From JAWXCE01 sp034440495 (GTDB lineage Bacteria > Pseudomonadota > Alphaproteobacteria > Rhizobiales > Rhodomicrobiaceae), in contig JAWXCE010000002.1 of the NCBI GenBank assembly GCA_034440495.1, positions 1 through 64,000 of the forward strand: a stretch of DNA of 64,000 nt, written 5' to 3'. Shown here piece by piece: positions 16,266 through 25,082 of this stretch; position 1 is the first letter of the stretch; the number at the start of each line of letters is the position of its first letter. Made by a program: the position numbers and the translations under genes. Below the pieces are notes generated by a model. The model had not been told where the DNA came from, did no database searches, and saw only the letters and a program-made list of their open reading frames with translations.

Positions 16266-16454
16266 TAAGGGCGGCAACAGTTATTAACTAGCGCATTATG
16301 CGTTTAATCGTACAGACCGTCGTTGCGAGGCGGATCTCGTCCCCGTTGCTTCCATGCTCACGTTAGATGCGAAAGTTGGATTGCTTTGCTTCGTTCGCGA
16401 AGACGTTGATCCCGATTTTATATATGTTGGTCTGGTAGCGTTAAAATAGCCAGT

Positions 16455-17909
16455 TCAGGCACGCCCGCTCTCAATGACGCCATTCCCGCCAACGACCGCA
16501 ATGCGCAGCATATTCGTTGCGCCGGGCCGCCCAAATGGCATGCCCGCTGAAATAATGATCTGCTGATCTTTCTGCGCCACGCCGCTACTAATGGCGACCG
16601 CCTCGGCAATGCGCACCATGTCGTCGATGTCCGCCGGATCGTCGGTGAGAAAACACCGCAGCCCCCACACAATCGAAAGGCGACGCGCCGTTTTCTTAAC
16701 TGGCGTCAGCGCGATGATTGGCTGCAGCGGACGCTGGCGGGCGGCGCGCAAAGCTGTCGTGCCCGTTGCGGTGTAGCAGATGATCGCGGCAAGTTTCATC
16801 GTGCTGGCTATGGAGCGGGCGGCGGCGCTGAGGGCGTTAGCGGAGTTATCCTCGATCTCCGCTGCGGATGGCAGCATGATCTTTTCGTAGTTCGTATCCA
16901 TCTCCACTTCGCGGGCAACCCGCGACATCATGCGCACCGCTTCGACTGGATAACGCCCGACAGCGGACTCCGCCGATAGCATTACCGCATCGGCGCCCTC
17001 GAACACGGCGGTCGCCACGTCCGAGACCTCGGCGCGCGTCGGCACGGGCGAGGATATCATCGACTCAAGCATCTGCGTGGCGACAACGACAGGCTTCCCG
17101 GCCCGCCTCGCCTCGCGCAGAATGCGCTTCTGAATGCCGGGGACTTTCTCGACTGGCAGCTCGACGCCAAGATCGCCGCGCGCGATCATCAACCCGTCCG
17201 ATTTCTGAATGATGTCGGCAAGATCGGTGAGCGCCGACGGCTTTTCTATTTTCGACATCACGGCAACGTCGCCATCATGCTGGCGCAGAAGCATGTGGGC
17301 CTCGTCGAGGTCTTCCTTGCGCTGCACGAACGAAAGCGCGATCCAGTCCACGCCAGCGCCAAGCGCCGCCACCAGATCCAGCCTGTCCTTCGCCGTCATG
17401 GCGCTCATCGGCAAAACGGTGTCAGGCAGGCTCACGCCCTTGCGGCTGGATAGCGAACCGCCAACCTGCACCTTGACCTTGAACCATTCCGGCTTTTTCT
17501 CGACAACTTCCATGCGCAGCTTGCCGTCGTCGAGCAGCAGCGTGTGGCCCTCCTCGATGCTGGCGAAAATTTCGGGGTGCGGAAGGTAAACGCGCTCGCT
17601 GTTGCCCGGCTCGGCTTTCGTGTCGAAATTAAAATAGGTGCCGCTTGGGAGAGGAATGTTATTCATGGCAAATTCGCCGACACGAAGCTTTGGCCCCTGC
17701 AGGTCGGCGAGCACGCCGATTGGGCGGCCTGCCTTGCGCTCCACATCGCGGATCGCCTGAGTAAGCCGGTTCAGCTCCGCGTGGGGAGTATGGCTCATAT
17801 TGATGCGGAAAACGTCAGCCCCCGCATAAAACAACTGTTCGATAACTTCCACGGAGGATGAAGCTGGCCCTAGCGTGGCAAGAATTTTTACGCGCCGGTC
17901 GGCCTTCAT
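16455..17909 (-). CDS. pyk: Pyruvate kinase
   Basis: This 484-residue glycolytic enzyme transfers phosphate from phosphoenolpyruvate to ADP. It opens with RRVKILATLGPASSS and FRINMSHTPH, contains the substrate segment ADLQGPKLRVGEF, the active-site lysine region MSKIEKPSAL, the metal ligands in MIARGDLGVELP, and the VVATQMLESMI block. The C-terminal domain carries TATGTTALRAARQRP and the nucleotide-proximal MPFGRPGATNMLRI end. The ATG overlaps the TGA of the DUF1036 gene (ATGA), so the two are translationally coupled. Confidence 0.97.
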   Translation of the reverse strand: MKADRRVKILATLGPASSSVEVIEQLFYAGADVFRINMSHTPHAELNRLTQAIRDVERKAGRPIGVLADLQGPKLRVGEFAMNNIPLPSGTYFNFDTKAEPGNSERVYLPHPEIFASIEEGHTLLLDDGKLRMEVVEKKPEWFKVKVQVGGSLSSRKGVSLPDTVLPMSAMTAKDRLDLVAALGAGVDWIALSFVQRKEDLDEAHMLLRQHDGDVAVMSKIEKPSALTDLADIIQKSDGLMIARGDLGVELPVEKVPGIQKRILREARRAGKPVVVATQMLESMISSPVPTRAEVSDVATAVFEGADAVMLSAESAVGRYPVEAVRMMSRVAREVEMDTNYEKIMLPSAAEIEDNSANALSAAARSIASTMKLAAIICYTATGTTALRAARQRPLQPIIALTPVKKTARRLSIVWGLRCFLTDDPADIDDMVRIAEAVAISSGVAQKDQQIIISAGMPFGRPGATNMLRIAVVGGNGVIESGRA

Positions 17910-18355
17910 TGTGGAGCGCCTGACGCTTGGCCTTCGATGGTGTCTGTAAGCCGCACTGTCCAGTCCTTTTCTTCCTGCGTGTCGACCTCGAAAAACCCGG
18001 TTCGCTTGTAACCGCGCTTGACGCAGTCGCCAACGCCCTGGACTGTAAACTCTTTATCGTCAGAGCACATCAGCGCTTTTCCGCCCCACTCGCCGCCTCG
18101 ATCGTAGTCGATAGCGTGGACATAGTAGAAGCGCGCTATAAGCTCTCCGGCCAGTAAAACCTCGCATTTTTGCGATGGCACGTTCCACCAGCCTTCGCTG
18201 ACCCACCCGGTTTTATCGTCACGGTAGCCGATGGCGACGCCGATGCGGCTCGATGTTGTGTTGCAGAGCTTGAAGTCCGCAAACGCGATTTGCGGTGAGC
18301 TAAACCATACTGCAAGGGCGAAGCTCAAAATCGCGAGTTGTCTCGTTATCGTCAT
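17906..18355 (-). CDS. DUF1036 family secreted protein
   Basis: This 149-residue protein has a signal peptide ending near QIAFA. The mature domain starts DFKLCNTTSSRIGVAIGYRDDKTG and contains EGWWNVPSQKCEVLL, YYVHAIDYDRGGEW and a C-terminal KRTGFFEVDT, all characteristic of DUF1036. Three or four conserved cysteines suggest disulfides in the periplasm. Function is unknown; a beta-rich fold of the kind found in other family members is expected. It lies directly upstream of pyk with a four-base overlap. A GTG at 18379 is an alternative start. Confidence 0.85.
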   Translation of the reverse strand: MTITRQLAILSFALAVWFSSPQIAFADFKLCNTTSSRIGVAIGYRDDKTGWVSEGWWNVPSQKCEVLLAGELIARFYYVHAIDYDRGGEWGGKALMCSDDKEFTVQGVGDCVKRGYKRTGFFEVDTQEEKDWTVRLTDTIEGQASGAPQ

Positions 18356-18455
18356 GTTATCATCATCCGTATGCGTCACGGTCTTGTGCGACTGGCGCTA
18401 TAGACGGTGTTGTTCGAGCCGCTACCACATACGAAGGCGTCACGATGTGCGCATG

Positions 18456-19775
18456 TTATGGGTCGCGCGCACCCGGTTCAACCAAAATCGCGCGAATATC
18501 ATTGACATTCGTCTGCGTGGGCCCGCACTGCACAAGATCGCCAAGGCTTCTAAAGAACCCTGTCGAATCGTTATTGTTAAGAAATGTGGCGGCATCGCGT
18601 CCGCTGGCCTGCGCTCGCGCGAGTGTGTGCGGCCCTATCATCGCGCCCGCCGGGTCGGTTGCCTCACCGCCGCCGCCATCGGTGCCATCCGTGTCCGCTG
18701 CGAGTGCGGAAATCTTTGGAGCGCCTTTTAGCGCTATGGCGAGCGCAAGCGCGTATTCCTGATTCGGGCCACCACGGCCGTCGCCCGTCACCGTGACAGT
18801 CAACTCGCCCCCCGACAAGATCGCTGCGCGTTGACCCTTTCTAGCGACCTCTAGAGCAACCTGCGCGTGCCAGACCGCCACTTCCCGCGCTTCGCCCTCC
18901 AGATTGTCCCCGAGCAGAGTAGGAGCGTAGCCTAGCGCGCGAAGCCGGGCCGCCGCCGCGTCAATGGCCTGACGCGGTGAGGCCGTTACGGTAAACGACG
19001 TGTTGGAAAATAGCGCGTCCCCAGGCTTAGGGGTTTCATTGGCGCCATTTTGCAATGCGTCGGCGATGGCGGGGGGCGGGGTGACGCCATAACGGGCCAG
19101 CACGGCACGGGCGTCCGCAAGCGTGGTGGGGTCAGGCACGGTAGGTCCGGAACCGATGGCGTCAGGGGCGTCGCCCTTTACATCGGAGATTGCCAGAGCC
19201 ATAAGCTTTGCGGGGAATGCCGCACGGGCCAGCTTGCCGCCTTTGACGCCCGACAAATGCTTGCGGACGCAGTTGATCTCGCTGATCGTCGCGCCGCACC
19301 GCAGCAACTCTCGCGTCAGCGCCTGCTTATCCGCAAGCGTCAGCCCCTGCGCAGGCGACGCGAGCAGCGCCGATGCTCCGCCAGACATGAGCACCAGCAC
19401 GAGATCGTTTGCTTTTGCGTCAGACGCGATGGCAAGCAACCGGGTCGCCGCCATGGCGCTGGCCGCATCGGGCACCGGGTGTCCCGCCTCGATCAGCTCC
19501 AGCCGCGACAGTGGTGCGCCTGCCCCAAAACCGTGCCGCGTGACGACGACGCCCGAAAATCCGTCAGCGCCGAGAATGGGCGTGTAATGCCGTTCAGCCG
19601 CCTGCCCCATCGCCGCCGCCGCCTTGCCAGCAGCTATAATGATAAGGCGTCCGTTCGATGGCGGCGCGGGCCAATGCGCTTCGAGGCAATGATTTGGGTG
19701 CGCAGCCTCGACGGAGACCCGGAACAGGTCTAGAAGAGTGGCGCGCTGGGCGCTGTCGAGCGATGTATGGTGCAT
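18456..19775 (-). CDS. Glycerate 2-kinase, MOFRL/DUF4147 family
   Basis: This 439-residue protein belongs to the GckA/TtuD kinase family that phosphorylates D-glycerate to 2-phosphoglycerate. It has an N-terminal DUF4147 domain (IIIAAGKAAAAMGQAAERHY, VLMSGGASALLASP, INCVRKHLSGVKGGKLA). The C-terminal MOFRL domain shows ILSGGELTVTVTGDGRGGPNQEYALAL and ALAADTDGTDGGG. Its product feeds directly into lower glycolysis and pyruvate kinase, encoded just downstream on the same strand. The N-formylglutamate amidohydrolase gene is divergent. Confidence 0.9.
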   Translation of the reverse strand: MHHTSLDSAQRATLLDLFRVSVEAAHPNHCLEAHWPAPPSNGRLIIIAAGKAAAAMGQAAERHYTPILGADGFSGVVVTRHGFGAGAPLSRLELIEAGHPVPDAASAMAATRLLAIASDAKANDLVLVLMSGGASALLASPAQGLTLADKQALTRELLRCGATISEINCVRKHLSGVKGGKLARAAFPAKLMALAISDVKGDAPDAIGSGPTVPDPTTLADARAVLARYGVTPPPAIADALQNGANETPKPGDALFSNTSFTVTASPRQAIDAAAARLRALGYAPTLLGDNLEGEAREVAVWHAQVALEVARKGQRAAILSGGELTVTVTGDGRGGPNQEYALALAIALKGAPKISALAADTDGTDGGGGEATDPAGAMIGPHTLARAQASGRDAATFLNNNDSTGFFRSLGDLVQCGPTQTNVNDIRAILVEPGARDP

Positions 19776-19879
19776 GGTTCCGGCCCCTGTTTTAGCGCAT
19801 CATACAGTGGCGCGGGCAAAACGCGACAGGACGCGCCGAAAGCTTCCTAGTTTTCCGCAATATGGATGAGTGACATAGG

Positions 19880-20665
19880 ATGGAAGACGCGGTCGAGATC
19901 ATCTCCGGGAACAGCGCGACGGGTGTCATCCTGCTTTGCGATCATGCCTCGAACGAGCTTCCTCCACGATATGGCTCGCTGGGTTTGCCCGAGTCCCAAT
20001 TGCAGCGTCACATTGCTTACGACATTGGCGCGGCCGGGGTGACGCGCGCCATGGCGGCGGCGTTGGACTGCCCGGCGGCGCTGTCATGTTTTTCGCGGTT
20101 GCTGATCGATCCGAATCGCGGGGAGGACGATCCGACGCTCATAATGAAGATTTCGGACGGCGCTCTCATCCCCGGCAATGTGACCATCACCGCAGAGGAG
20201 GCTGCTAGCCGCATCACGCGCTATTACGCGCCGTACCACAGCGCGGTGGCGCAGATGCTCGACGAAGCATTCCGTGGTGGCTTTACGCCGGTGATTGTCT
20301 CGTTGCACAGTTTTACGCCTGAATGGCGCGGCACGGCACGGCCATGGCATGCGGGCGTTTTGTGGGACGCTGATCCGCGCCTCGCCGTCCCCTTGATCGA
20401 GACGCTACGCGAGGATGCGAGCCTTATCGTCGGAGATAACGAACCCTACTCAGGCGCGCTGAAAGGCGATACACTTTACAAGCACGCAACCTTGCGGGGG
20501 CTGGCGCACGCCCTGGTGGAAATTAGGCAGGATTTGATTGCGGATGCGGCTGGACAACAGGCGTGGGCCACGCGCCTTGTCGGTATTATTTGGGACATGA
20601 TGACCGACACGACGCTTGCAGCGCAGTTTGGCGCCGTTCAGCATTTTCCATCGCGAGCCGACTAG
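19880..20665 (+). CDS. N-formylglutamate amidohydrolase family protein
   Basis: This 261-residue protein shows the family hallmarks: VILLCDHASNELPPRYGSLGL, HIAYDIGAAGVTRAMA, FSRLLIDPNR, VIVSLHSFTP and VGDNEPYSG. The family hydrolyses N-formyl-L-glutamate to glutamate and formate, but here no histidine-utilisation genes are adjacent, so a different substrate is possible. The context (glycerate kinase divergent, DUF1244 and GapR downstream) is a conserved neighbourhood in related bacteria rather than a hut operon. Confidence 0.87.
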   Translation: MEDAVEIISGNSATGVILLCDHASNELPPRYGSLGLPESQLQRHIAYDIGAAGVTRAMAAALDCPAALSCFSRLLIDPNRGEDDPTLIMKISDGALIPGNVTITAEEAASRITRYYAPYHSAVAQMLDEAFRGGFTPVIVSLHSFTPEWRGTARPWHAGVLWDADPRLAVPLIETLREDASLIVGDNEPYSGALKGDTLYKHATLRGLAHALVEIRQDLIADAAGQQAWATRLVGIIWDMMTDTTLAAQFGAVQHFPSRAD

Positions 20666-20702
20666 CCCCGAATGCCCATATCGTCATAAACGGAAACGCC
20701 TC

Positions 20703-21011
20703 ATGCAAACCATCGACCAACAGACACAAATCGAGCTTGAAGCCGCAGCTTTCAGGCGCCTGGTCGAACACCTGCGCGCCCGCACAGATGTGCAGAACAT
20801 CGACATGATGAATTTGGCCGGGTTCTGTCGCAACTGCCTGTCCAACTGGTATCAGGAAGCCGCCAACGCCAGCGGCCTCGAAGTGTCCAAAGACGACGCT
20901 CGCGCCTATGTTTACGGCATGCCGTATGACGAGTGGCGTGCCGCGCACCAGAGAGAGGCGACGGCGGAACAGACAAGCACCTTTAAAAGCACTGCAAAAC
21001 ACGGGGCTTGA
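20703..21011 (+). CDS. DUF1244 family protein
   Basis: This 102-residue protein matches DUF1244 through AAAFRRLVEHLRARTDVQNID, MNLAGFCRNCLSNWYQEAA and AYVYGMPYDEWRA. The CxxC in GFCRNC is the family signature and may bind a metal or be redox active. No function is known to me. It starts 37 bases after the N-formylglutamate amidohydrolase stop and precedes gapR, so it may share a transcript with the former. Confidence 0.9.
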   Translation: MQTIDQQTQIELEAAAFRRLVEHLRARTDVQNIDMMNLAGFCRNCLSNWYQEAANASGLEVSKDDARAYVYGMPYDEWRAAHQREATAEQTSTFKSTAKHGA

Positions 21012-21185
21012 TTCGCTGCGCGCGCGAGGGGCCGTCAAGTTGCGGGAATGACATTTCACCCGCTTAACGCAAGCCTTGGATAGAAATCGCCAGCGCATTG
21101 ATTTGGCGACCATGCGTGTTTAGCATCGCCAACTCATACCACGGCCCGCGCAAAACATGCGGGCGCCCTGCGCAGGAGACCCCGC

Positions 21186-21485
21186 ATGAATCAGATGGCC
21201 CGTATGAACCAGATGGAAGCAGCCGAGCCAGAGGATGCTCTGCACAACAGCGCGCGCGATCAGCTCAAAACCATCGTGGAGCGTATCGAGCGCCTGGAAG
21301 AGGAAAAAGCCGCGCTAGCGTCAGATATCAAGGAAGTCTACGCCGAGGCGAAGGGCAATGGTTTTGACACAAAAGCGCTTCGCTCTGTCGTGCGCATTCG
21401 CAAGCAGGATATGTCTGAGCGGCGCGAAGCCGAGGCTGTACTGGCGACCTATATGCAAGCGCTTGGCATGCTAGAAGCGATGTGA
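21186..21485 (+). CDS. gapR: GapR, nucleoid-associated protein (DUF2312/UPF0335)
   Basis: This 99-residue coiled-coil protein matches the UPF0335/DUF2312 family, known in Caulobacter as GapR. The conserved core is QLKTIVERIERLEEEKAALA, IKEVYAEAKGNGFDTKALR, VVRIRKQD and a C-terminal AVLATYMQALG helix. GapR tetramers clamp overtwisted DNA ahead of replication forks and transcription and help chromosome replication. The N-terminus is Met-rich, so the start could be any of several ATGs; 21186 has AGGAG seven bases upstream. Confidence 0.92.
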   Translation: MNQMARMNQMEAAEPEDALHNSARDQLKTIVERIERLEEEKAALASDIKEVYAEAKGNGFDTKALRSVVRIRKQDMSERREAEAVLATYMQALGMLEAM

Positions 21486-21613
21486 GACAAAGGTTTTCAG
21501 CAATACCGCTCTGATTTCCTCTTCCTTGGGCAAAGGACCTCATCCGAAACGCTTAGGTGTTTCGACCTCTCCTGCGGATAGAGGTGAAGGCGATTTCGTT
21601 ATACAGACAGAGG

Positions 21614-22963
21614 CTAACGCGCGGGCGCGGGAACATTCGATGCGGTTTTCGTGATCGTGCTGCTCGTCGATTCATTCGCGACGAACTTGCTGATCGCTCC
21701 GCTTACAGCTTTTCCCGTGAAGCGCTGCGCCCAGAACATCCCTTCATATTGAGAGCCTCGTTCGAGACCAACGCTTAGCGTTGCGTCAGCGTCGGAAAAT
21801 AGCACCTGCAATTTGCGCACGACCGGCCGGGCTTCCTTGGAGAAATCTGCGTAAGCCAGCGGCGAGTCGGTGAGAAGCGGCAAAATCGGGAATGGTTGAT
21901 AGCTTTCTTCATCCGGGTGATCGTCGTCATAGTCGGGCGCGCGGGCAATCTGATCGTCGTCAATTGCATCCGCGTTGCGCGGCAGCGCGGCCGTTACAAA
22001 CCCACGTGAAAAGTCTGGCTGTTGCGGCATTTGCGGGCCTACAAGCGAGGGCTGGCGGATAACGGGAACTGGCGTTTGCTGCAAATAAGGCTCGACGCGC
22101 GGCTCTGGCGTTACCGCCGGACGCGCACTGAGCATGGGCAGCCTTGGAACTGAAGGATCAATCTCCTCCTGTTTGCGGCTAGAGCCAAACGTCAGGCTCG
22201 TAGGCCCAAGGCTGGCAAGAATTGGGGCCGGAGCGGCTGGCGCAGGCGAGCGATTGAGAAGCCGCTGGGTGACAATTGGCAACGTTCCGCCGCTGGCCTC
22301 AAGTTTCGCCAGCGCGATACGGAAATCGTCGCGGGTAATGGGGTGGCCATCAGTTGGCGTATGCTGCGATTTGCCGGACGGAAACAGAATTGCTAGCTCC
22401 TGCCGCGGAATGCGCGGCCAGTGGCGCACATTGCCGGTATCAATATGGATGAACGGGAGAGCCGAAGTCGGATAATATCCAACTCCGCCTTTTTCGCGCA
22501 CCAACGCTGAATTGCGCAATTGCTTCACCGCGACATCGGGGAAATGGATATCTGCTGCCTGGCCGGTGATGTGGCGGCTTCCCTTGGCCTGTCCGCCGCC
22601 GGAGCGCCGCATCTTTTCATTGGTCGCCCCAGAGCGATGGCCGGAGATGACATGGATCGGTTTTTGCGATTTCAGTTCGCGGTGGATATCCCACATCAGG
22701 TCAAGAAGGACAGGATCCATCTTCGTGGAAACGTTGCGCCGCCAGTCGCGCATGAACGTGTTGAATTTCTCCAGCGCCTCGGGGACATACTTACCGTCCC
22801 GTTTAAAGACAAGCGATAAGGTTTCTTTTGTATGAATGTTGTAGAGGGCGACCGCCCGTTCGTCGCTAGCCGCCACCGGGCTTGTTGCAAAACCGGACAA
22901 CGAAATTGCGGCGATACCGCATACGGTTGCGCTGAGCGCGCCGAAAAGCAGGCGTCGGTTCAT
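21614..22963 (-). CDS. DUF882/M15A-type peptidoglycan peptidase with long C-terminal tail
   Basis: This 449-residue protein has a signal peptide ending near SPVAA and then a DUF882 domain of the YcbK/M15A type. Zinc ligands are visible in ISGHRSGATNEKMRR, SRHITGQAADIHF and PFIHIDTG. Such enzymes cleave peptide cross-links in peptidoglycan or act on D,D-peptides. About 250 further residues are proline-rich and low-complexity, much longer than a minimal YcbK. The next gene upstream on the same strand is an L,D-transpeptidase, which makes the cross-links this type of enzyme could edit. The ATG at 22963 gives a good signal peptide; an in-frame TTG at 23002 is less likely. Confidence 0.85.
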   Translation of the reverse strand: MNRRLLFGALSATVCGIAAISLSGFATSPVAASDERAVALYNIHTKETLSLVFKRDGKYVPEALEKFNTFMRDWRRNVSTKMDPVLLDLMWDIHRELKSQKPIHVISGHRSGATNEKMRRSGGGQAKGSRHITGQAADIHFPDVAVKQLRNSALVREKGGVGYYPTSALPFIHIDTGNVRHWPRIPRQELAILFPSGKSQHTPTDGHPITRDDFRIALAKLEASGGTLPIVTQRLLNRSPAPAAPAPILASLGPTSLTFGSSRKQEEIDPSVPRLPMLSARPAVTPEPRVEPYLQQTPVPVIRQPSLVGPQMPQQPDFSRGFVTAALPRNADAIDDDQIARAPDYDDDHPDEESYQPFPILPLLTDSPLAYADFSKEARPVVRKLQVLFSDADATLSVGLERGSQYEGMFWAQRFTGKAVSGAISKFVANESTSSTITKTASNVPAPAR

Positions 22964-23196
22964 GCATGAAACTCTTCGTTCTGGACTTCGCCGTCCGTTC
23001 AAAAGCTTGCCATTCCTGGATGTATTTCCACTACGGCTTTAGCAATGCGCACAACTTCTGGATGACGGACTTACTGGATGACTATCGGCGGGCATTGGTT
23101 AAAGAAACAATAACAATGCAAATGCGGGAAAAAAAAGGCGGCACCTGCGCAACAGGCAAACCCTTTTTGAGGTGGTTAACATGGGAAAATACGTAT

Positions 23197-23227
23197 GTCC
23201 GCCAGAGTTATAAATTTTCTGGCGGAC
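23197..23227. terminator. Strong hairpin downstream of the L,D-transpeptidase gene
   Basis: GTCCGCCAGA at 23197-23206 pairs perfectly with TCTGGCGGAC at 23218-23227 around an 11-base AT-rich loop. It lies 17 bases after the L,D-transpeptidase stop on the minus strand. No T run follows at once, so termination may be Rho-assisted, or the hairpin may protect the 3' end. An A8/T8 run lies about 60 bases further on, at 23129-23136. Confidence 0.5.
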
Positions 23228-23243
23228 TGGAGATGCGTCCGGA

Positions 23244-24962
23244 TTAGTTAAACCAGAAAAACCCGGTGCTGGCTGGCCGTTTTTTCTGAAGCGGTTCGGC
23301 TGCAAATTCTGGTTTGCCGCTTGAATTTTTCGGTGGGGAAAATTTCGGCCCGAGACCGAGCTCTCCAGCGAGCACTTTGTCATGCCCGTAAATGTCGCGG
23401 AAAGTCTTGACCTCGCCATTGTCATCAACCCATGCCGTGATGTAGGCGACATGCACCGGCGTTTTGCGCTGAAGCGCCACGTCGATTTCCTGACCTGTCG
23501 CCAGTTCCTGCTGGATGCGCGCAGGCGTCCATCCCTGTTCGCCCAGCATGATTTCCGCAAACTTCAGCGGATTGCGCACCCGCATACAGCCATGGCTGAA
23601 AGCGCGCGAGCTCTGATTAAACAGGCTTTTGCTCGGTGTGTCGTGCATGTAAACGGAGTGCTTGTTGGGGAATAAAAACTTCACTTTGCCCAGCGCGTTG
23701 CCATCGCCGGGAGGCTGACGTATCGTCACTTTGTCCGGGTTTATCGAGTACCAGTCGGTTTCATAGGCGCTCAAGGGCCGACGCTGCCCCGCATAGGACA
23801 CCTCAAGCCCCTGTTTCTCAAGGTAAGCCGGGTTGCGGCGAAGCAGCGGGAGAATTTCATTCACCTTGATCGATTCGGGCACATGCCATGATGGATTGAG
23901 AACGATTGTCTCCATCTCGTCCGCGAAGCTCGGCGTCATGTGCTCAGGTTTGCCTGTGACGATGCGCTCCTCGTGAATGACGGCGCCGTTCTTCACGATC
24001 CGGAACATGAACTCGGGGATATTCACCCGAACGTGCATGCGCCCAAGATCGCGCTTCATCCAGCGCCATCTTTCCATGTTGATGAGTAGCTGCTTTACAT
24101 CCGCGCCGCGTCCAGGCCCGCCATTCAGCGCATCGCGCGTAACGGCGCCGATAACGCCCGTGTCCGACAAACCGTTCTGCTTCTGATACGCCTTCACCGC
24201 GCGTGCAAGGCCTTCATCGTAGAGGTTTGGACGGTCGGCATCGAGAGCGGCGAGATCGAAACGCTGGCGGATCAGGGTGATTTGCGGGTGCTCGGCGCCG
24301 GGCTTAATGTTCGGGCCAGATGGAATGAGATCAATTTTCTTAACCGCCACGCCAGCGCGACGCGCTTCAGCCAGCTTGGCCTTTAGCGCGAGAAACTGCT
24401 GGTGCTGTGGATGGAAGCTCTCCAAGCCGCCAGCCCGGTCTACCGCTTCCAGCGCTTCTTTCAGTGTGGGCGCCTGCGGTTGCATGTCCATCGCTTCACC
24501 GAGCGTGGAGGGCGTAACGCGCCCGGCCTGCGCATGTTTTGCATATGCATAGACCGCCAGAGTCATATCGAGTTCGGCTTCAGCGAGTTGCGAGGCTGCG
24601 CCTTCGCTATCGGCGTCAAACTTTGGGGCGGCTGGCGAAGTATAAGCTTTAGGGTCTAAGCCCCAATCAGCAGCGTCCGCGAAGGCTTCCGCGGTTTTCG
24701 CCACACGCGGCGTCAGGCCAGCCTCATCAACCCACAACAGCGATTCCGACTGGCTGTAATACTCAACGAACTGCGTTTTTTCCTCTTTGGAAAGAGCGAT
24801 AGCGTTTTTACCCTTACCATCGAGCCGATCAATGATCGAAATGCGTACGGCATCCAGCCGCGTAATCAAGGCGTCAGGGGCGTCGGGTTCTATGGCGAGC
24901 GCAGGAAATGCGCTCACCAGAACTAACAGTCCGGCCCCCAAAGCGCGGCGAAATGCATGCAT
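23244..24962 (-). CDS. L,D-transpeptidase, YcbB/LdtD type
   Basis: This 572-residue periplasmic enzyme has a signal peptide ending near FPALA. A long N-terminal scaffold is followed by a peptidoglycan-binding motif around residues 240-275 (LARAVKAYQKQNGLSDTG) and a YkuD catalytic domain. The active site SHGCMRVRNP places the nucleophilic cysteine near residue 457. The long form with NPSWHVPESIKVNEILP and FPNKHSVYMHDTP resembles E. coli YcbB, which forms 3-3 cross-links in peptidoglycan. Together with the M15-type peptidase downstream it forms a wall-remodelling pair. Confidence 0.92.
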   Translation of the reverse strand: MHAFRRALGAGLLVLVSAFPALAIEPDAPDALITRLDAVRISIIDRLDGKGKNAIALSKEEKTQFVEYYSQSESLLWVDEAGLTPRVAKTAEAFADAADWGLDPKAYTSPAAPKFDADSEGAASQLAEAELDMTLAVYAYAKHAQAGRVTPSTLGEAMDMQPQAPTLKEALEAVDRAGGLESFHPQHQQFLALKAKLAEARRAGVAVKKIDLIPSGPNIKPGAEHPQITLIRQRFDLAALDADRPNLYDEGLARAVKAYQKQNGLSDTGVIGAVTRDALNGGPGRGADVKQLLINMERWRWMKRDLGRMHVRVNIPEFMFRIVKNGAVIHEERIVTGKPEHMTPSFADEMETIVLNPSWHVPESIKVNEILPLLRRNPAYLEKQGLEVSYAGQRRPLSAYETDWYSINPDKVTIRQPPGDGNALGKVKFLFPNKHSVYMHDTPSKSLFNQSSRAFSHGCMRVRNPLKFAEIMLGEQGWTPARIQQELATGQEIDVALQRKTPVHVAYITAWVDDNGEVKTFRDIYGHDKVLAGELGLGPKFSPPKNSSGKPEFAAEPLQKKRPASTGFFWFN

Positions 24963-25082
24963 GGCTCGTCCCCTGCGTTATTCGTGATTGCCCGCCTAAT
25001 TTTTGCCAGACGCGCGCCACTTTGCAAAGCAATTTGCCTTTCAAAATGAGGTGTGAATGCAAAATTGCAACTTAAGGCGCAA

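Noticed and set aside
22966..23247. A 93-codon plus-strand frame between the M15-type peptidase and the L,D-transpeptidase genes
   Set aside because: It overlaps the peptidase start and the strong hairpin, and its composition does not look coding.
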